From Croceibacterium_A sp039920345 (GTDB lineage Bacteria; Pseudomonadota; Alphaproteobacteria; Sphingomonadales; Sphingomonadaceae): a stretch of 48,431 nt of DNA. The number at the start of each line of letters is the position of its first letter. Position 1 is the stretch's first letter. Both the position numbers and the translations under genes were made by a program. Below, piece by piece: positions 8,047-16,427 of the stretch. The DNA lies in the NCBI GenBank assembly GCA_039920345.1, contig JBDSDZ010000051.1:1-48431 (forward strand), in the 5' to 3' direction. The notes under the pieces are model-generated. The model did not search any database. It was not told where the DNA came from and worked only from the letters and a program-made list of their open reading frames with translations.

Positions 8047-9582
8047 ATGCTCCGCTTGATTGCCGCCCTGTTTGCCGCGTTTGCCCTGCTCGCACCGGTT
8101 GCCGCCGGAGCCGATCCGGCGGACATCAATGCGGCCGCGCGCGGCGTGGTGCGCATAGTCATCATCGAGAAGGATGGCGAGCAACTGGTGCCAATCTCGC
8201 ATGGCACCGGGTTTGCGGTCAGTCCCGAGCGGATCGTGACCAATGCCCACGTGGTGCAAGAGGCGCATGACAACGACAAGCTGCTGATCGGGATCGTACC
8301 GTCCGACGGGACGAGCGCAGTCTATGGCCGGTTGGTGACGATTTCATCGCGCAACGACTTGGCGCTGATCGCCACCACTGCGCCGATGCACTTGCCGGTC
8401 CTGACCATCGCCGGCAATCCGCCCACCGACAGCGGCGCGGTAACCGCCGTCGGTTACCCAATGAATGTTGATCGCGCGCAGGGACTGTCCCCGGCCGACA
8501 TCTTCCGCTCGCAGCCGCCGGTGAAGAGCAACGGCTTCCTGTCAGGCCAACGCCCGACGCGCGAGTTCGATTCGCTGCTGCACACCGCGCCAATCGCGCG
8601 CGGCAACAGCGGCGGTCCGCTGCTCGATGATTGCGGCCGGGTGATCGGGGTCAACAGTTTCGGCACCGAGTCGAGCAGTTCCGATGCAGAGTTCTACTTC
8701 GCCGTCTCGACCCGCGAGCTGCTGCCGTTCCTGCGCGCCAATTCGGTCGCTCCGGTAGTCAACGGCATGCCCTGCCGCAGCCTCGCCGATGTCGAGCAAC
8801 AAGAGCGCGAGCGAACCAGCCGGGAGCAGTTGCAAGCCGAAGCGCGCGCCTCGGCGGGCGAACAAACGCTGGCGCTGCGGCGCGAGGAAGCCCGGCGCGA
8901 GATCGAATTCTCGCTCCTGACCGAGCGCGAGGATGGCATGTTCCTGACGCTGCTGCTGCTGATGGCGGCAATGGGCGCCAGCGGGCTGGCAATCCATGCG
9001 CATCATAATGGCCTCAAGCATAATGCCGACGTCGGCTTTGCGCTGGCCGCGCTGGCGACAGTGGGCGGGGCGATAACCTGGCTCAACCGCCCGCCGTTCA
9101 GCGAGATCGAGGATCGGCTGCAGGACCGGCTCCGCGCCGAAATGACGGCCGAGGACACCGGCACAATCGCCAAGCCCGCCGCCGGGGCGCAGGTCTGTGT
9201 GCTCGATCCAAAGCGGAGCCGCGTCACCAGCGCGGTAGCCAGCGACGTACCGTTCGAATGGACCGCCGATGGCTGCGTCAACGGGCGCACCCAATATGGC
9301 CAGGCTGACGGCACCTGGTCGCGGGTGCTGGTGCCCGATTCGGAAGCGGCAGTGTCGGTCAACCGCTTCGACCCGGCGACCAAGGAGTACCGGGTCGAAC
9401 GTTACTTGCTCGATCACGATGCCATGGCTCGCGCGCGCACCGCGCGCGGGGAATACGAAGCGCCCGCCTGCGGGACCGCGAATGCGGCGCGCGATCTCGG
9501 GGGAAAGCAGCAGGCCATCCTGTCGCTCCTGCCCGAAAGCCCGAACGAGCGGCTGGTCTACGCCTGTTCACAGGGCTCTTGA
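8047..9582 (+). CDS. Membrane-anchored trypsin-like (S1) serine protease with extra C-terminal domain
   Basis: A 511-residue protein with an N-terminal signal peptide (cleavage near residues 20-21, VAAGA). A chymotrypsin-fold protease domain shows the triad in order: His68 (VTNAHVV), Asp104 (RNDLALI) and Ser188 (ARGNSGGPL). No PDZ domain is visible, unlike DegP/HtrA. A charged, probably coiled region at about 245-292 leads into two transmembrane helices at about 298-316 and 328-346. A C-terminal domain of about 160 residues with four cysteines follows (QVCVLD, DGCVNG, PACGTA, YACSQG). The predicted topology places both the protease and the C-terminal domain in the periplasm. The substrate is unknown. 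It stands alone, 136 nt upstream of atpH. Confidence 0.85.
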   Translation: MLRLIAALFAAFALLAPVAAGADPADINAAARGVVRIVIIEKDGEQLVPISHGTGFAVSPERIVTNAHVVQEAHDNDKLLIGIVPSDGTSAVYGRLVTISSRNDLALIATTAPMHLPVLTIAGNPPTDSGAVTAVGYPMNVDRAQGLSPADIFRSQPPVKSNGFLSGQRPTREFDSLLHTAPIARGNSGGPLLDDCGRVIGVNSFGTESSSSDAEFYFAVSTRELLPFLRANSVAPVVNGMPCRSLADVEQQERERTSREQLQAEARASAGEQTLALRREEARREIEFSLLTEREDGMFLTLLLLMAAMGASGLAIHAHHNGLKHNADVGFALAALATVGGAITWLNRPPFSEIEDRLQDRLRAEMTAEDTGTIAKPAAGAQVCVLDPKRSRVTSAVASDVPFEWTADGCVNGRTQYGQADGTWSRVLVPDSEAAVSVNRFDPATKEYRVERYLLDHDAMARARTARGEYEAPACGTANAARDLGGKQQAILSLLPESPNERLVYACSQGS

Positions 9583-9718
9583 GCCGACAGCACCCCGCGC
9601 GGGTTGCATAGCCGCTTTGCCGATGCTAGGCGCGCGCCAGCTTGCCGGGGTGCCTTGACGGTGCCCCTTTCGGCAGCCCCAAATTTCCGTTCACCCGGAC
9701 CCAAGAGGACCTTCGCGC

Positions 9719-10273
9719 GTGGAGCTTTCTGCCGGTATTCAGGCCAGCCTTTCGGGGCGTTACGCCTCGGCTCTGTTCGACCTCGCGAGCGAGGCGGGCA
9801 CCGTCACGGCCATTGAAAACGATCTCGACCAACTGGCCGAGGCGCTGCGCGTTTCGCCTGAGCTGTCAGCGCTGATCCGCAATCCTGAAGTCAGCCGCGA
9901 AGCGCTCGGCCGGGTGTTATCCGGTATCGCCGACCATCTCTCGCTGACCGGGCTGACCAAGAACTTCATCGGCGTGCTGGCGCAAAATCGCCGCGCCGGG
10001 GAACTGCCCAAGATCATTCGCGCATTCCATATGATTGCCGCTGCCCAGCGCGGCGAAGTGACCGCCGAAGTCGCCAGCGCCCATCCGCTGAGCGATGAAC
10101 AGCTGGCCGCGCTCGAAACCAAGCTGCAGGCCCGCGAAGGGCGCACTGTCAAACTCCGTACCCGCGTTGACGCCGACTTGCTCGGCGGTCTCGTGGTTAC
10201 GGTAGGTTCAAAGCGTATCGATGGTTCAATCCGCACCCGTCTCAACTCCCTTGCACAGGCCATGAAAGGCTAA
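9719..10273 (+). CDS. atpH: F1Fo ATP synthase subunit delta
   Basis: The 184-residue delta subunit of the peripheral stalk, linking the F1 head to subunit b. It starts MELSAGIQASLSGRYASALFDLA with a GTG codon at 9719 behind an AAGAGGA ribosome site at about 9703-9709. The central LTKNFIGVLAQNRR and the C-terminal LLGGLVVTVGSKRIDGSIRT are classic delta motifs. It is the first gene of the F1 operon and ends 2 nt before atpA. As in many alphaproteobacteria, the Fo genes (a, c, b) are not here. A TTGCAT/TAGGCG pair at 9604-9632 spaced by 17 nt could be the operon promoter, but this is weak. Confidence 0.95.
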   Translation: MELSAGIQASLSGRYASALFDLASEAGTVTAIENDLDQLAEALRVSPELSALIRNPEVSREALGRVLSGIADHLSLTGLTKNFIGVLAQNRRAGELPKIIRAFHMIAAAQRGEVTAEVASAHPLSDEQLAALETKLQAREGRTVKLRTRVDADLLGGLVVTVGSKRIDGSIRTRLNSLAQAMKG

Positions 10274-10275
10274 TC

Positions 10276-11805
10276 ATGGAAATCCGCGCCGCAGAAATCT
10301 CCAAGGTCATCAAGGACCAGATCGCCAACTTCGGCACCGATGCCCAGGTCAGCGAAGTTGGCTCCGTGCTGTCGGTCGGAGACGGCATCGCCCGCATCCA
10401 CGGCCTCGACAACGTCCAGGCCGGTGAGATGGTGGAATTCGCCAATGGCGTGCAGGGCATGGCGCTCAACCTCGAGGCCGATAACGTCGGCGTCGTGATC
10501 TTCGGTTCGGACGCCGAGATCAAGGAAGGCGACAGCGTCAAGCGTACCGGCACCATCGTCGACGTTCCCGTCGGCAAGGGCCTGCTCGGCCGCGTGGTCG
10601 ATGCGCTGGGCAATCCGATCGACGGCAAGGGCCCGATTGTCTCGGACGAACGCCGCCGGGTGGAAACCAAGGCTCCCGGCATCATCCCGCGCAAGTCGGT
10701 CCACGAGCCCGTGCAGACCGGCCTCAAGGCGATTGACGCGCTGGTGCCGATTGGCCGCGGCCAGCGCGAACTGATCATCGGCGATCGCCAGACCGGCAAG
10801 TCTGCCGTGGCGATCGATACCTTCATCAACCAGAAGGGCGCCAACGCGTCCGACGACGAAGGCAAGAAGCTCTACTGCATCTATGTTGCCGTGGGCCAGA
10901 AGCGCTCGACCGTGGCGCAGCTTGTCCGCACGCTGGAAGAAAACGGCGCGATGGAATATTCCATCATCGTCGCTGCCACCGCGTCCGAGCCGGCCCCGCT
11001 GCAGTATCTTGCCCCTTATACCGGCTGCACGATGGGCGAATTCTTCCGCGACAACGGCATGCACGCCGTGATCGTGTATGACGATCTGTCCAAGCAGGCC
11101 GTCGCCTATCGCCAGATGTCGCTGCTGCTGCGCCGCCCGCCGGGCCGCGAAGCGTATCCGGGCGACGTGTTCTATCTGCACTCTCGCCTGCTCGAACGCG
11201 CGGCGAAGATGAACGAAGACAATGGTTCGGGCTCGCTTACCGCGCTGCCGATCATCGAAACGCAGGCCGGCGACGTGTCGGCCTACATTCCGACCAACGT
11301 GATCTCGATCACCGATGGCCAGATCTTCCTTGAAACCAACCTGTTCTTCCAGGGCATCCGCCCGGCGATCAACGTCGGCCTGTCGGTCAGCCGCGTCGGC
11401 GGCGCTGCACAGACCAAGGCGATGAAGAAGGTCTCGGGCTCGATCAAGCTGGAGCTGGCGCAGTACCGCGAAATGGCGGCGTTCGCGCAGTTCGGTTCGG
11501 ACCTCGACGCCTCAACACAGAAGCTGCTCAACCGCGGCGCGCGCCTGACCGAGTTGCTCAAGCAGCCGCAGTTCTCGCCGATGCCGTTCGAAGAGCAGAC
11601 GGTGTCGATATTTGCCGGCACCAACGGCTTCCTCGACCCCGTGCCGGTCGACAAGGTAACCGACTACGAAGCGCAGATGCTTTCGTTCATGCGCGCCGAA
11701 CACGCCGACGTGCTCACGGAAATCCGCGACAGCAAGGCGTTCGAAGACGGCACCAAGGGCAAAGTGGTGAGCGCGCTCGAAATTTTCGCCAAGCAGTTCG
11801 CGTAA
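10276..11805 (+). CDS. atpA: F1Fo ATP synthase subunit alpha
   Basis: The 509-residue alpha subunit forms the non-catalytic nucleotide sites of the F1 alpha3beta3 hexamer. It starts MEIRAAEISKVIKDQIANFG. The P-loop GDRQTGKSA lies at about residues 169-177, and the alpha signature PAINVGLSVSRVGGAAQ lies at about 362-378. Length matches the family. The TAA stop shares its last base with the ATG of the following small ORF (TAATG), which suggests termination-reinitiation coupling. Confidence 0.97.
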   Translation: MEIRAAEISKVIKDQIANFGTDAQVSEVGSVLSVGDGIARIHGLDNVQAGEMVEFANGVQGMALNLEADNVGVVIFGSDAEIKEGDSVKRTGTIVDVPVGKGLLGRVVDALGNPIDGKGPIVSDERRRVETKAPGIIPRKSVHEPVQTGLKAIDALVPIGRGQRELIIGDRQTGKSAVAIDTFINQKGANASDDEGKKLYCIYVAVGQKRSTVAQLVRTLEENGAMEYSIIVAATASEPAPLQYLAPYTGCTMGEFFRDNGMHAVIVYDDLSKQAVAYRQMSLLLRRPPGREAYPGDVFYLHSRLLERAAKMNEDNGSGSLTALPIIETQAGDVSAYIPTNVISITDGQIFLETNLFFQGIRPAINVGLSVSRVGGAAQTKAMKKVSGSIKLELAQYREMAAFAQFGSDLDASTQKLLNRGARLTELLKQPQFSPMPFEEQTVSIFAGTNGFLDPVPVDKVTDYEAQMLSFMRAEHADVLTEIRDSKAFEDGTKGKVVSALEIFAKQFA

Positions 11806-12023
11806 TGCTGCAGATCGCGATCTGGGGCATTTGCATCATGTTGGTCGTGAAGGCCTTGGAAATGATGCAGCGCCAGGCTCTCGCAAAGCATCCTGAACAA
11901 GGTGCGGTTGGCTTTACCACTGCGGCTACCGTCATTGCGATTATTGGAGCGGTTTTGTTGTTTTTGATGGCAAGCGCGCAAGTCTCAGACATGCCGACGA
12001 CGACGCCATTCGGAGGATATTGA
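11805..12023 (+). CDS. Small two-helix membrane protein between atpA and atpG
   Basis: A 72-residue ORF that overlaps the atpA stop by one base (TAATG) and ends immediately before the atpG GTG. Two hydrophobic helices are visible, at about 2-18 (LQIAIWGICIMLVVKAL) and 39-57 (TAATVIAIIGAVLLFLM). They are joined by a short basic and polar loop (QRQALAKHPEQG), and the tail is Pro/Thr-rich. No homology is recognised. The GGAGG ribosome site for atpG (12012-12016) lies inside its last codons, so translation of this ORF would affect atpG. Third-position composition is less GC-biased than in the atp genes. It could be a real ATP-synthase-linked membrane protein or an open spacer. The exact fit between two coupled genes favours a real gene. 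Confidence 0.65.
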   Translation: MLQIAIWGICIMLVVKALEMMQRQALAKHPEQGAVGFTTAATVIAIIGAVLLFLMASAQVSDMPTTTPFGGY

Positions 12024-12896
12024 GTGGCCTCGTTGAAAGAACTCAAAGGTCGGATCAACTCGGTCAAATCGACCCAGAAGATCACCAAGGCCAAGCAGAT
12101 GGTCGCCGCCGCCAAGCTGCGCAAGGCGCAGGCCGCGGCCGAAGCGGCGCGCCCGTATGCCGAGCGGCTCAGCGCAGTAATGGCCTCGCTCGGCGCGAAG
12201 ATCGCCGTGGGCGAAGGCGCACCCAAGCTGTTCGCCGGTACCGGCAAGGACCAGCGCCACCTGCTGGTCGTGGCCAACAGCGACAAGGGACTGGCCGGCG
12301 CGTTCAATTCCAACATCGTGCGTGCGGCGCTGGCCAAGGCCAAGGCGCTCAAGGCCGAGGGTAAGGACGTCGATTTCTACCTCGTCGGCCGCAAGGGTCG
12401 CGCGCCGATCCGGCGTGCACATCCCAGCAACATCGCCCAGATGTTCGACACCACCGAAGTGCGCGAACCAGGCTTTGCCGAAGCCGAGCGGATTTCGACC
12501 GAGCTGCTCGAGATGTTCGAAGCCGGCAAGTTCGATGTCGCGCACCTGTTCTTCAGCACCTTCAAATCGGCGCTGGCGCAAATCCCGACCGAACAGCAGA
12601 TCATCCCCGTCCCCGCCACCGGCACAGCCGAGGTGACCCAGGCGGCGGTCGAGTATGAGCCCGATGAGGAAGAAATTCTCGCCGCGCTGCTGCCGCGCTA
12701 CCTGAAGACGCAGCTGTTCGGTGCGCTGCTGGAAAACCAGGCCAGCGAGCAGGGCGCCTCGATGACCGCGATGGACAACGCGACGAGGAATGCTGGTGAC
12801 CTGATCAACAAGCTGACGATCCAGTACAACCGCAGCCGCCAGGCCGCGATCACCACCGAATTGATCGAAATCATCGCCGGCGCCGAGGCGCTCTGA
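12024..12896 (+). CDS. atpG: F1Fo ATP synthase subunit gamma
   Basis: The 290-residue gamma subunit is the central rotor shaft of F1. It starts at a GTG, MASLKELKGRINSVKSTQKITKAK, the typical N-terminal helix, with GGAGG 7 nt upstream. The SDKGLAGAFNSNI segment and the C-terminal helix RNAGDLINKLTIQYNRSRQA with ITTELIEIIAGAEAL are diagnostic. In a standard operon atpD would follow directly. Here two unrelated genes and a 197-nt spacer intervene, so atpG and atpD starts are about 1.7 kb further apart than usual. Confidence 0.97.
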   Translation: MASLKELKGRINSVKSTQKITKAKQMVAAAKLRKAQAAAEAARPYAERLSAVMASLGAKIAVGEGAPKLFAGTGKDQRHLLVVANSDKGLAGAFNSNIVRAALAKAKALKAEGKDVDFYLVGRKGRAPIRRAHPSNIAQMFDTTEVREPGFAEAERISTELLEMFEAGKFDVAHLFFSTFKSALAQIPTEQQIIPVPATGTAEVTQAAVEYEPDEEEILAALLPRYLKTQLFGALLENQASEQGASMTAMDNATRNAGDLINKLTIQYNRSRQAAITTELIEIIAGAEAL

Positions 12897-12940
12897 CCGC
12901 GGTGGGCGGGCCGGCTGACGAGGACGGAAGCGCTGCCGGT

Positions 12941-13870
12941 ATGCCAAAATGGCGCTGGCTGGCCGTCGCGCTCATCGCCGCGATCATCACCCTGGTTGCA
13001 GCTGCGGAAGCAGTGGTCCGGTTTGCCGGGGCACGCGACTTTGCCATCTACGACGCCAGCGACGAGGTTGGCTACATCCCGACTGCCAGTCAGAGCGGCG
13101 CGTTCCTGAACAAATACCGCTGGGCATTCAACGAACACCACATGGGCACCGCGAAACCGTTCCGGCCGAGCGCCGATTCGGTGTTGCTGATCGGCGATTC
13201 GATTGTCCTTGGCGGCAACCGCCTCGATCAGCCGACCAAGCTCGGCCCGCAGTTGGAACGTCAGATCGGCTGCCCTGTCTGGCCGCTATCGGCCGGCAGC
13301 TGGGCGCTGCTGAACGAACTACACGAAATGGCAGCGGACCCGGATGTGCTGAACGTCGGGACCGTCGTGATTGTGCTCAACAGCGGCGACTTTGGTGAAC
13401 CGTCGGTCTGGAAAAGCGAGCTCACCCACCCGCGCTATCGCCCGTGGCTGACGTCGCTCTACATCGCGCACCGGCTGGCGTTTCCACCGATCGAATCAAC
13501 AGCCTCCGTCCCGAGCCAGGCGGCGACTCGGGCCTGGCGCACGGAGCTGGCCCGGTTCATGGCGCGCTACCCGGGCAAGGTGACCTTCGTGCTCTATCCG
13601 AACAAGGCCGAGACGAAGGCGGGGTTCGCACCATTCCCGGTCGAGGTCGGCGGCCGAGAGGTCAGTCCGGCGGCACTAGTGGTCAAGTCATCTCGCGCGC
13701 CCAGCGGCGAGGTCGTGCGCCTGATCGACGACCCGCGCTGGTCGGCCGCTCACTACCGCGACGGTATTCACCCCGATGCTGCCGGCAATCGGGTGGTTGC
13801 GCAGATCCTCGCCGACCATCTGCCGCATTGCGGGGGCGATCGGCCGGCGGCACCGGGCGGCGCGCGATGA
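12941..13870 (+). CDS. Membrane-anchored SGNH/GDSL-like hydrolase inside the atp operon
   Basis: A protein of about 309 residues with one N-terminal transmembrane helix (WRWLAVALIAAIITLVAAAE) and an SGNH-type catalytic domain predicted to be periplasmic. Block I is SVLLIGDSIVLGG with the nucleophile Ser, a Gly-containing LSAGSW segment may be block II, NSGDF may be block III, and DGIHPDAAGN near the C-terminus supplies the Asp and His. Such proteins often remove or transfer acetyl groups on polysaccharides. I chose the ATG at 12941 (MPKWRWLAV) because it gives a normal signal-anchor. A GTG at 12902, 5 nt after atpG, would add 13 polar residues. Neither has a strong ribosome site. Its TGA overlaps the following acyltransferase ATG by 4 nt, so the two genes form a unit. 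Confidence 0.72.
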   Translation: MPKWRWLAVALIAAIITLVAAAEAVVRFAGARDFAIYDASDEVGYIPTASQSGAFLNKYRWAFNEHHMGTAKPFRPSADSVLLIGDSIVLGGNRLDQPTKLGPQLERQIGCPVWPLSAGSWALLNELHEMAADPDVLNVGTVVIVLNSGDFGEPSVWKSELTHPRYRPWLTSLYIAHRLAFPPIESTASVPSQAATRAWRTELARFMARYPGKVTFVLYPNKAETKAGFAPFPVEVGGREVSPAALVVKSSRAPSGEVVRLIDDPRWSAAHYRDGIHPDAAGNRVVAQILADHLPHCGGDRPAAPGGAR

Positions 13871-14430
13871 GCCTGCTCGATGCGCGCAGCGCCGGGTCGC
13901 GCACCGGGGGCGCCAGCTACACGGTCGGCAACCGGGTGTTCCGGGTGGCCTGGGGCCTGGCCTGGCTGGTGCTGGCGCGGTTCACCCCGCCGCCGCTCCA
14001 CGGCTGGCGCCGGATCGTCCTGCGGGCATTCGGCGCGCAGGTCGGCGCGGGCAGCCGGGTCCATGCCAGCGTCCGCGTCTGGCATCCGGCCAACCTGGTG
14101 ATCGGCAGCAATGTCCTGATCGGTCCCGGCGCGCGGATCTACAATCAGGGACGCATCACGATCGGCGATGACAGCGTGATCTCGCAGCGCGCCCATCTGT
14201 GCGCCAGCAGCCACGACATCAATGACGACGCGTTCCAACTGGTGCTGCGCCCGGTCGTGATCGGGCGGCGCTGCTGGGTCGCGGCCGAAGCCTTTGTCGG
14301 CCCGGGCGTGACGATGGGCGACCGCGCAGTCCTGGCCGCGCGCGGGGTCCTGTTCGTCGACGCCGCGCCGGACGCGGTGCTGCGCGGCAATCCCGCCGCC
14401 GTGGTCAAGGATCGCTCGCTTCAGGCCTGA
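13867..14430 (+). CDS. Left-handed beta-helix (hexapeptide) acetyltransferase, WcaF-like
   Basis: A 187-residue protein resembling putative colanic-acid-biosynthesis (WcaF) acetyltransferases, which transfer acetyl from acetyl-CoA to sugars. The N-terminal hydrophobic segment FRVAWGLAWLVLARFTPPP and WRRIVLRAFGAQVGAGS are typical of that group. Hexapeptide repeats follow (NLVIGSNVLIGPGARIYNQ, ITIGDDSVISQ). The catalytic-type histidine is in CASSHDIN, and the C-terminus ends with LRGNPAAVVKDRS. The ATG overlaps the SGNH stop by 4 nt (ATGA). Paired with that SGNH protein it suggests O-acetylation of an envelope polysaccharide or glycolipid. Finding the pair between atpG and atpD is unusual. No sugar-transferase genes are nearby. 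Confidence 0.82.
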   Translation: MSLLDARSAGSRTGGASYTVGNRVFRVAWGLAWLVLARFTPPPLHGWRRIVLRAFGAQVGAGSRVHASVRVWHPANLVIGSNVLIGPGARIYNQGRITIGDDSVISQRAHLCASSHDINDDAFQLVLRPVVIGRRCWVAAEAFVGPGVTMGDRAVLAARGVLFVDAAPDAVLRGNPAAVVKDRSLQA

Positions 14431-14510
14431 ACCGGCCGGACCGCAGACCACCGCCCGGGGCGATCGCGTGACGTTCCCGGCACGCGCCGGCAAAACCCGC
14501 CAGCAAACAG

Positions 14511-14539
14511 TGGACGAAGCCCCGGCGGTGTGCTTAGGG
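14511..14539 (+). promoter_or_regulatory. Weak candidate promoter ahead of atpD
   Basis: TGGACG at 14511-14516 and TTAGGG at 14534-14539 are spaced by 17 nt, about 90 nt before the atpD start, in the 197-nt spacer (14431-14627). A separate promoter here would let atpD and atpC be expressed despite the interruption of the operon. The hexamers are poor matches to consensus. I saw no clear hairpin or other feature in the rest of this spacer. Confidence 0.22.
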
Positions 14540-14627
14540 CCACTCCGATCCACCCGCGATTCACCCGTATTCAACGATTGGCCCGCCCAGCGCGCGGCGC
14601 CGAAGCAAGAAGGCAAGGAACGTAGCC

Positions 14628-16097
14628 ATGGCCAGTGCCGCCGAAATGACCCGCCCCGCCCACAATACCTCGGGCGGCAAGATCAGCCAGGTCATCGGCG
14701 CCGTCGTCGACGTTGCGTTTGAGGGTGAGCTCCCGGCCATCCTTACCGCGCTGGAAACCGACAACAACGGCCGCCGCCTGGTGCTCGAAGTGGCCCAGCA
14801 TCTCGGCGAAAACACCGTCCGTACGATCGCCATGGACGGCACCGACGGCCTCACCCGCGGCCAGGCCGTGACCAGCACCGGCGCGCAGATTACGGTGCCG
14901 GTTGGCCCGATGACGCTCGGCCGCATCGTCAACGTGATCGGTGAGCCGATTGACGAGCGCGGCCCGGTCAATGCCGAGAAGCGCAACCCGATTCACGCCC
15001 CTGCCCCGCTGTTCGTCGACCAGTCGACCGAAAGCGCCATCCTCGTCACCGGCATCAAGGTGATTGATTTGCTCGCGCCCTATGCGCGCGGCGGCAAGAT
15101 CGGCCTGTTCGGCGGCGCCGGCGTCGGCAAGACGGTGCTGATCCAGGAACTGATCAACAACATCGCCAAGGGCCACGGCGGCGTGTCCGTCTTCGCCGGC
15201 GTGGGTGAACGCACCCGCGAAGGCAACGATCTGTATCACGAATTCCTCGACGCCGGCGTTATCGCCAAGGACGCCGACGGCAATGCCACCTCGGAAGGCT
15301 CCAAGGTTGCGCTGGTGTTCGGCCAGATGAACGAGCCTCCCGGCGCCCGCGCCCGCGTCGCCTTGTCCGGCCTGACGATGGCCGAATACTTCCGCGACGA
15401 GGAAGGCCAGGACGTACTGTTCTTCGTCGACAACATCTTCCGCTTTACCCAGGCGGGTTCTGAAGTGTCGGCGCTGCTCGGCCGTATTCCGTCGGCGGTG
15501 GGCTATCAGCCCACACTGTCGACCGACATGGGCAACCTGCAGGAACGCATCACCTCGACCACCAAGGGTTCGATTACTTCGGTGCAGGCGATCTACGTTC
15601 CGGCCGACGATCTTACCGATCCGGCGCCTGCCACCTCGTTCGCCCACTTGGACGCAACGACGACGCAGAACCGCGCGATTTCGGAGCTGGGTATCTACCC
15701 GGCGGTCGATCCGCTCGACTCCACCAGCCGCGTGCTCGAACCGCGCGTTGTCGGCCAGGAACATTACGACACCGCCCGCAAGGTCCAGGAAACGCTGCAG
15801 AAGTACAAGTCGCTGCAGGACATCATCGCCATCCTGGGCATGGATGAGCTGTCGGAAGAGGACAAGCTGACGGTCCAGCGCGCGCGCAAGATCCAGAAGT
15901 TCCTCAGCCAGCCGTTCCACGTGGCCGAAGTGTTCACCAACATTCCGGGCAAGTTCGTGCAGATCGAAGACACCGTGAAGAGCTTCAAGGCGGTGGTCGA
16001 AGGCGAATACGATCACCTACCGGAAAGCGCTTTCTACATGGTCGGCGGGATCGATGAAGTGATCGAAAAAGCCAAGAAGCTGGCCGACGAGGCGTAA
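14628..16097 (+). CDS. atpD: F1Fo ATP synthase subunit beta (catalytic)
   Basis: The 489-residue catalytic subunit of F1. It starts MASAAEMTRPAHNTSGGKIS behind AAGGAACG at about 14615-14622. The P-loop GGAGVGKTVLIQ is at about residues 161-172, the catalytic GERTREGND lies at about 191-199, and VLFFVDNIFRFTQAGSEVSA covers the Walker B region. The ATP synthase signature PAVDPLDSTSR is present. The first ten residues before SGGKISQV are an extension often seen in sphingomonads and carry no known function. It is followed after 5 nt by atpC. Confidence 0.98.
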   Translation: MASAAEMTRPAHNTSGGKISQVIGAVVDVAFEGELPAILTALETDNNGRRLVLEVAQHLGENTVRTIAMDGTDGLTRGQAVTSTGAQITVPVGPMTLGRIVNVIGEPIDERGPVNAEKRNPIHAPAPLFVDQSTESAILVTGIKVIDLLAPYARGGKIGLFGGAGVGKTVLIQELINNIAKGHGGVSVFAGVGERTREGNDLYHEFLDAGVIAKDADGNATSEGSKVALVFGQMNEPPGARARVALSGLTMAEYFRDEEGQDVLFFVDNIFRFTQAGSEVSALLGRIPSAVGYQPTLSTDMGNLQERITSTTKGSITSVQAIYVPADDLTDPAPATSFAHLDATTTQNRAISELGIYPAVDPLDSTSRVLEPRVVGQEHYDTARKVQETLQKYKSLQDIIAILGMDELSEEDKLTVQRARKIQKFLSQPFHVAEVFTNIPGKFVQIEDTVKSFKAVVEGEYDHLPESAFYMVGGIDEVIEKAKKLADEA

Positions 16098-16102
16098 TCC
16101 CG

Positions 16103-16360
16103 ATGGCGCTGCATTTCGAACTCGTCACGCCGGCCCGGCTCGTGCGCTCGGAAGACGTCTACATGGTCGTCGTTCCCGGCACCGAGGGCGAATTCGGCGT
16201 GCTCGAGGGCCACGCCCCGGTCATGTCGACCATCCGCGACGGTGCGGTACAGGTTTACCGGACCGAGGGTGCCACGCCCGAATTGATCGAAGTGCGCGGC
16301 GGCTTTGCCGAAGTGAGCGCCAGCGGCCTCACGGTGCTGGCCGAACACGTCGAAGGCTGA
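16103..16360 (+). CDS. atpC: F1Fo ATP synthase subunit epsilon, short form
   Basis: An 85-residue epsilon subunit containing only the N-terminal beta-sandwich domain that contacts gamma and the c-ring. It begins MALHFELVTPARLVRSEDVYMV, with the conserved PGTEGEFGVLEGHAPVMSTIRDG segment and the RGGFAEVSASGLTVLAEH strand. The C-terminal two-helix domain, which in other bacteria inhibits ATP hydrolysis, is absent. The stop is clean, so this looks native rather than a truncation. Short epsilon subunits occur in some alphaproteobacteria, where the zeta protein takes over inhibition (established for Paracoccus). It is the last gene of the atp operon. Confidence 0.93.
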   Translation: MALHFELVTPARLVRSEDVYMVVVPGTEGEFGVLEGHAPVMSTIRDGAVQVYRTEGATPELIEVRGGFAEVSASGLTVLAEHVEG

Positions 16361-16427
16361 ACCAGCTTCGCAGACACGCTCGAACACCGGCAATGCACAG
16401 AGGCTTAGGCACCGTGGGCCGATCGGT

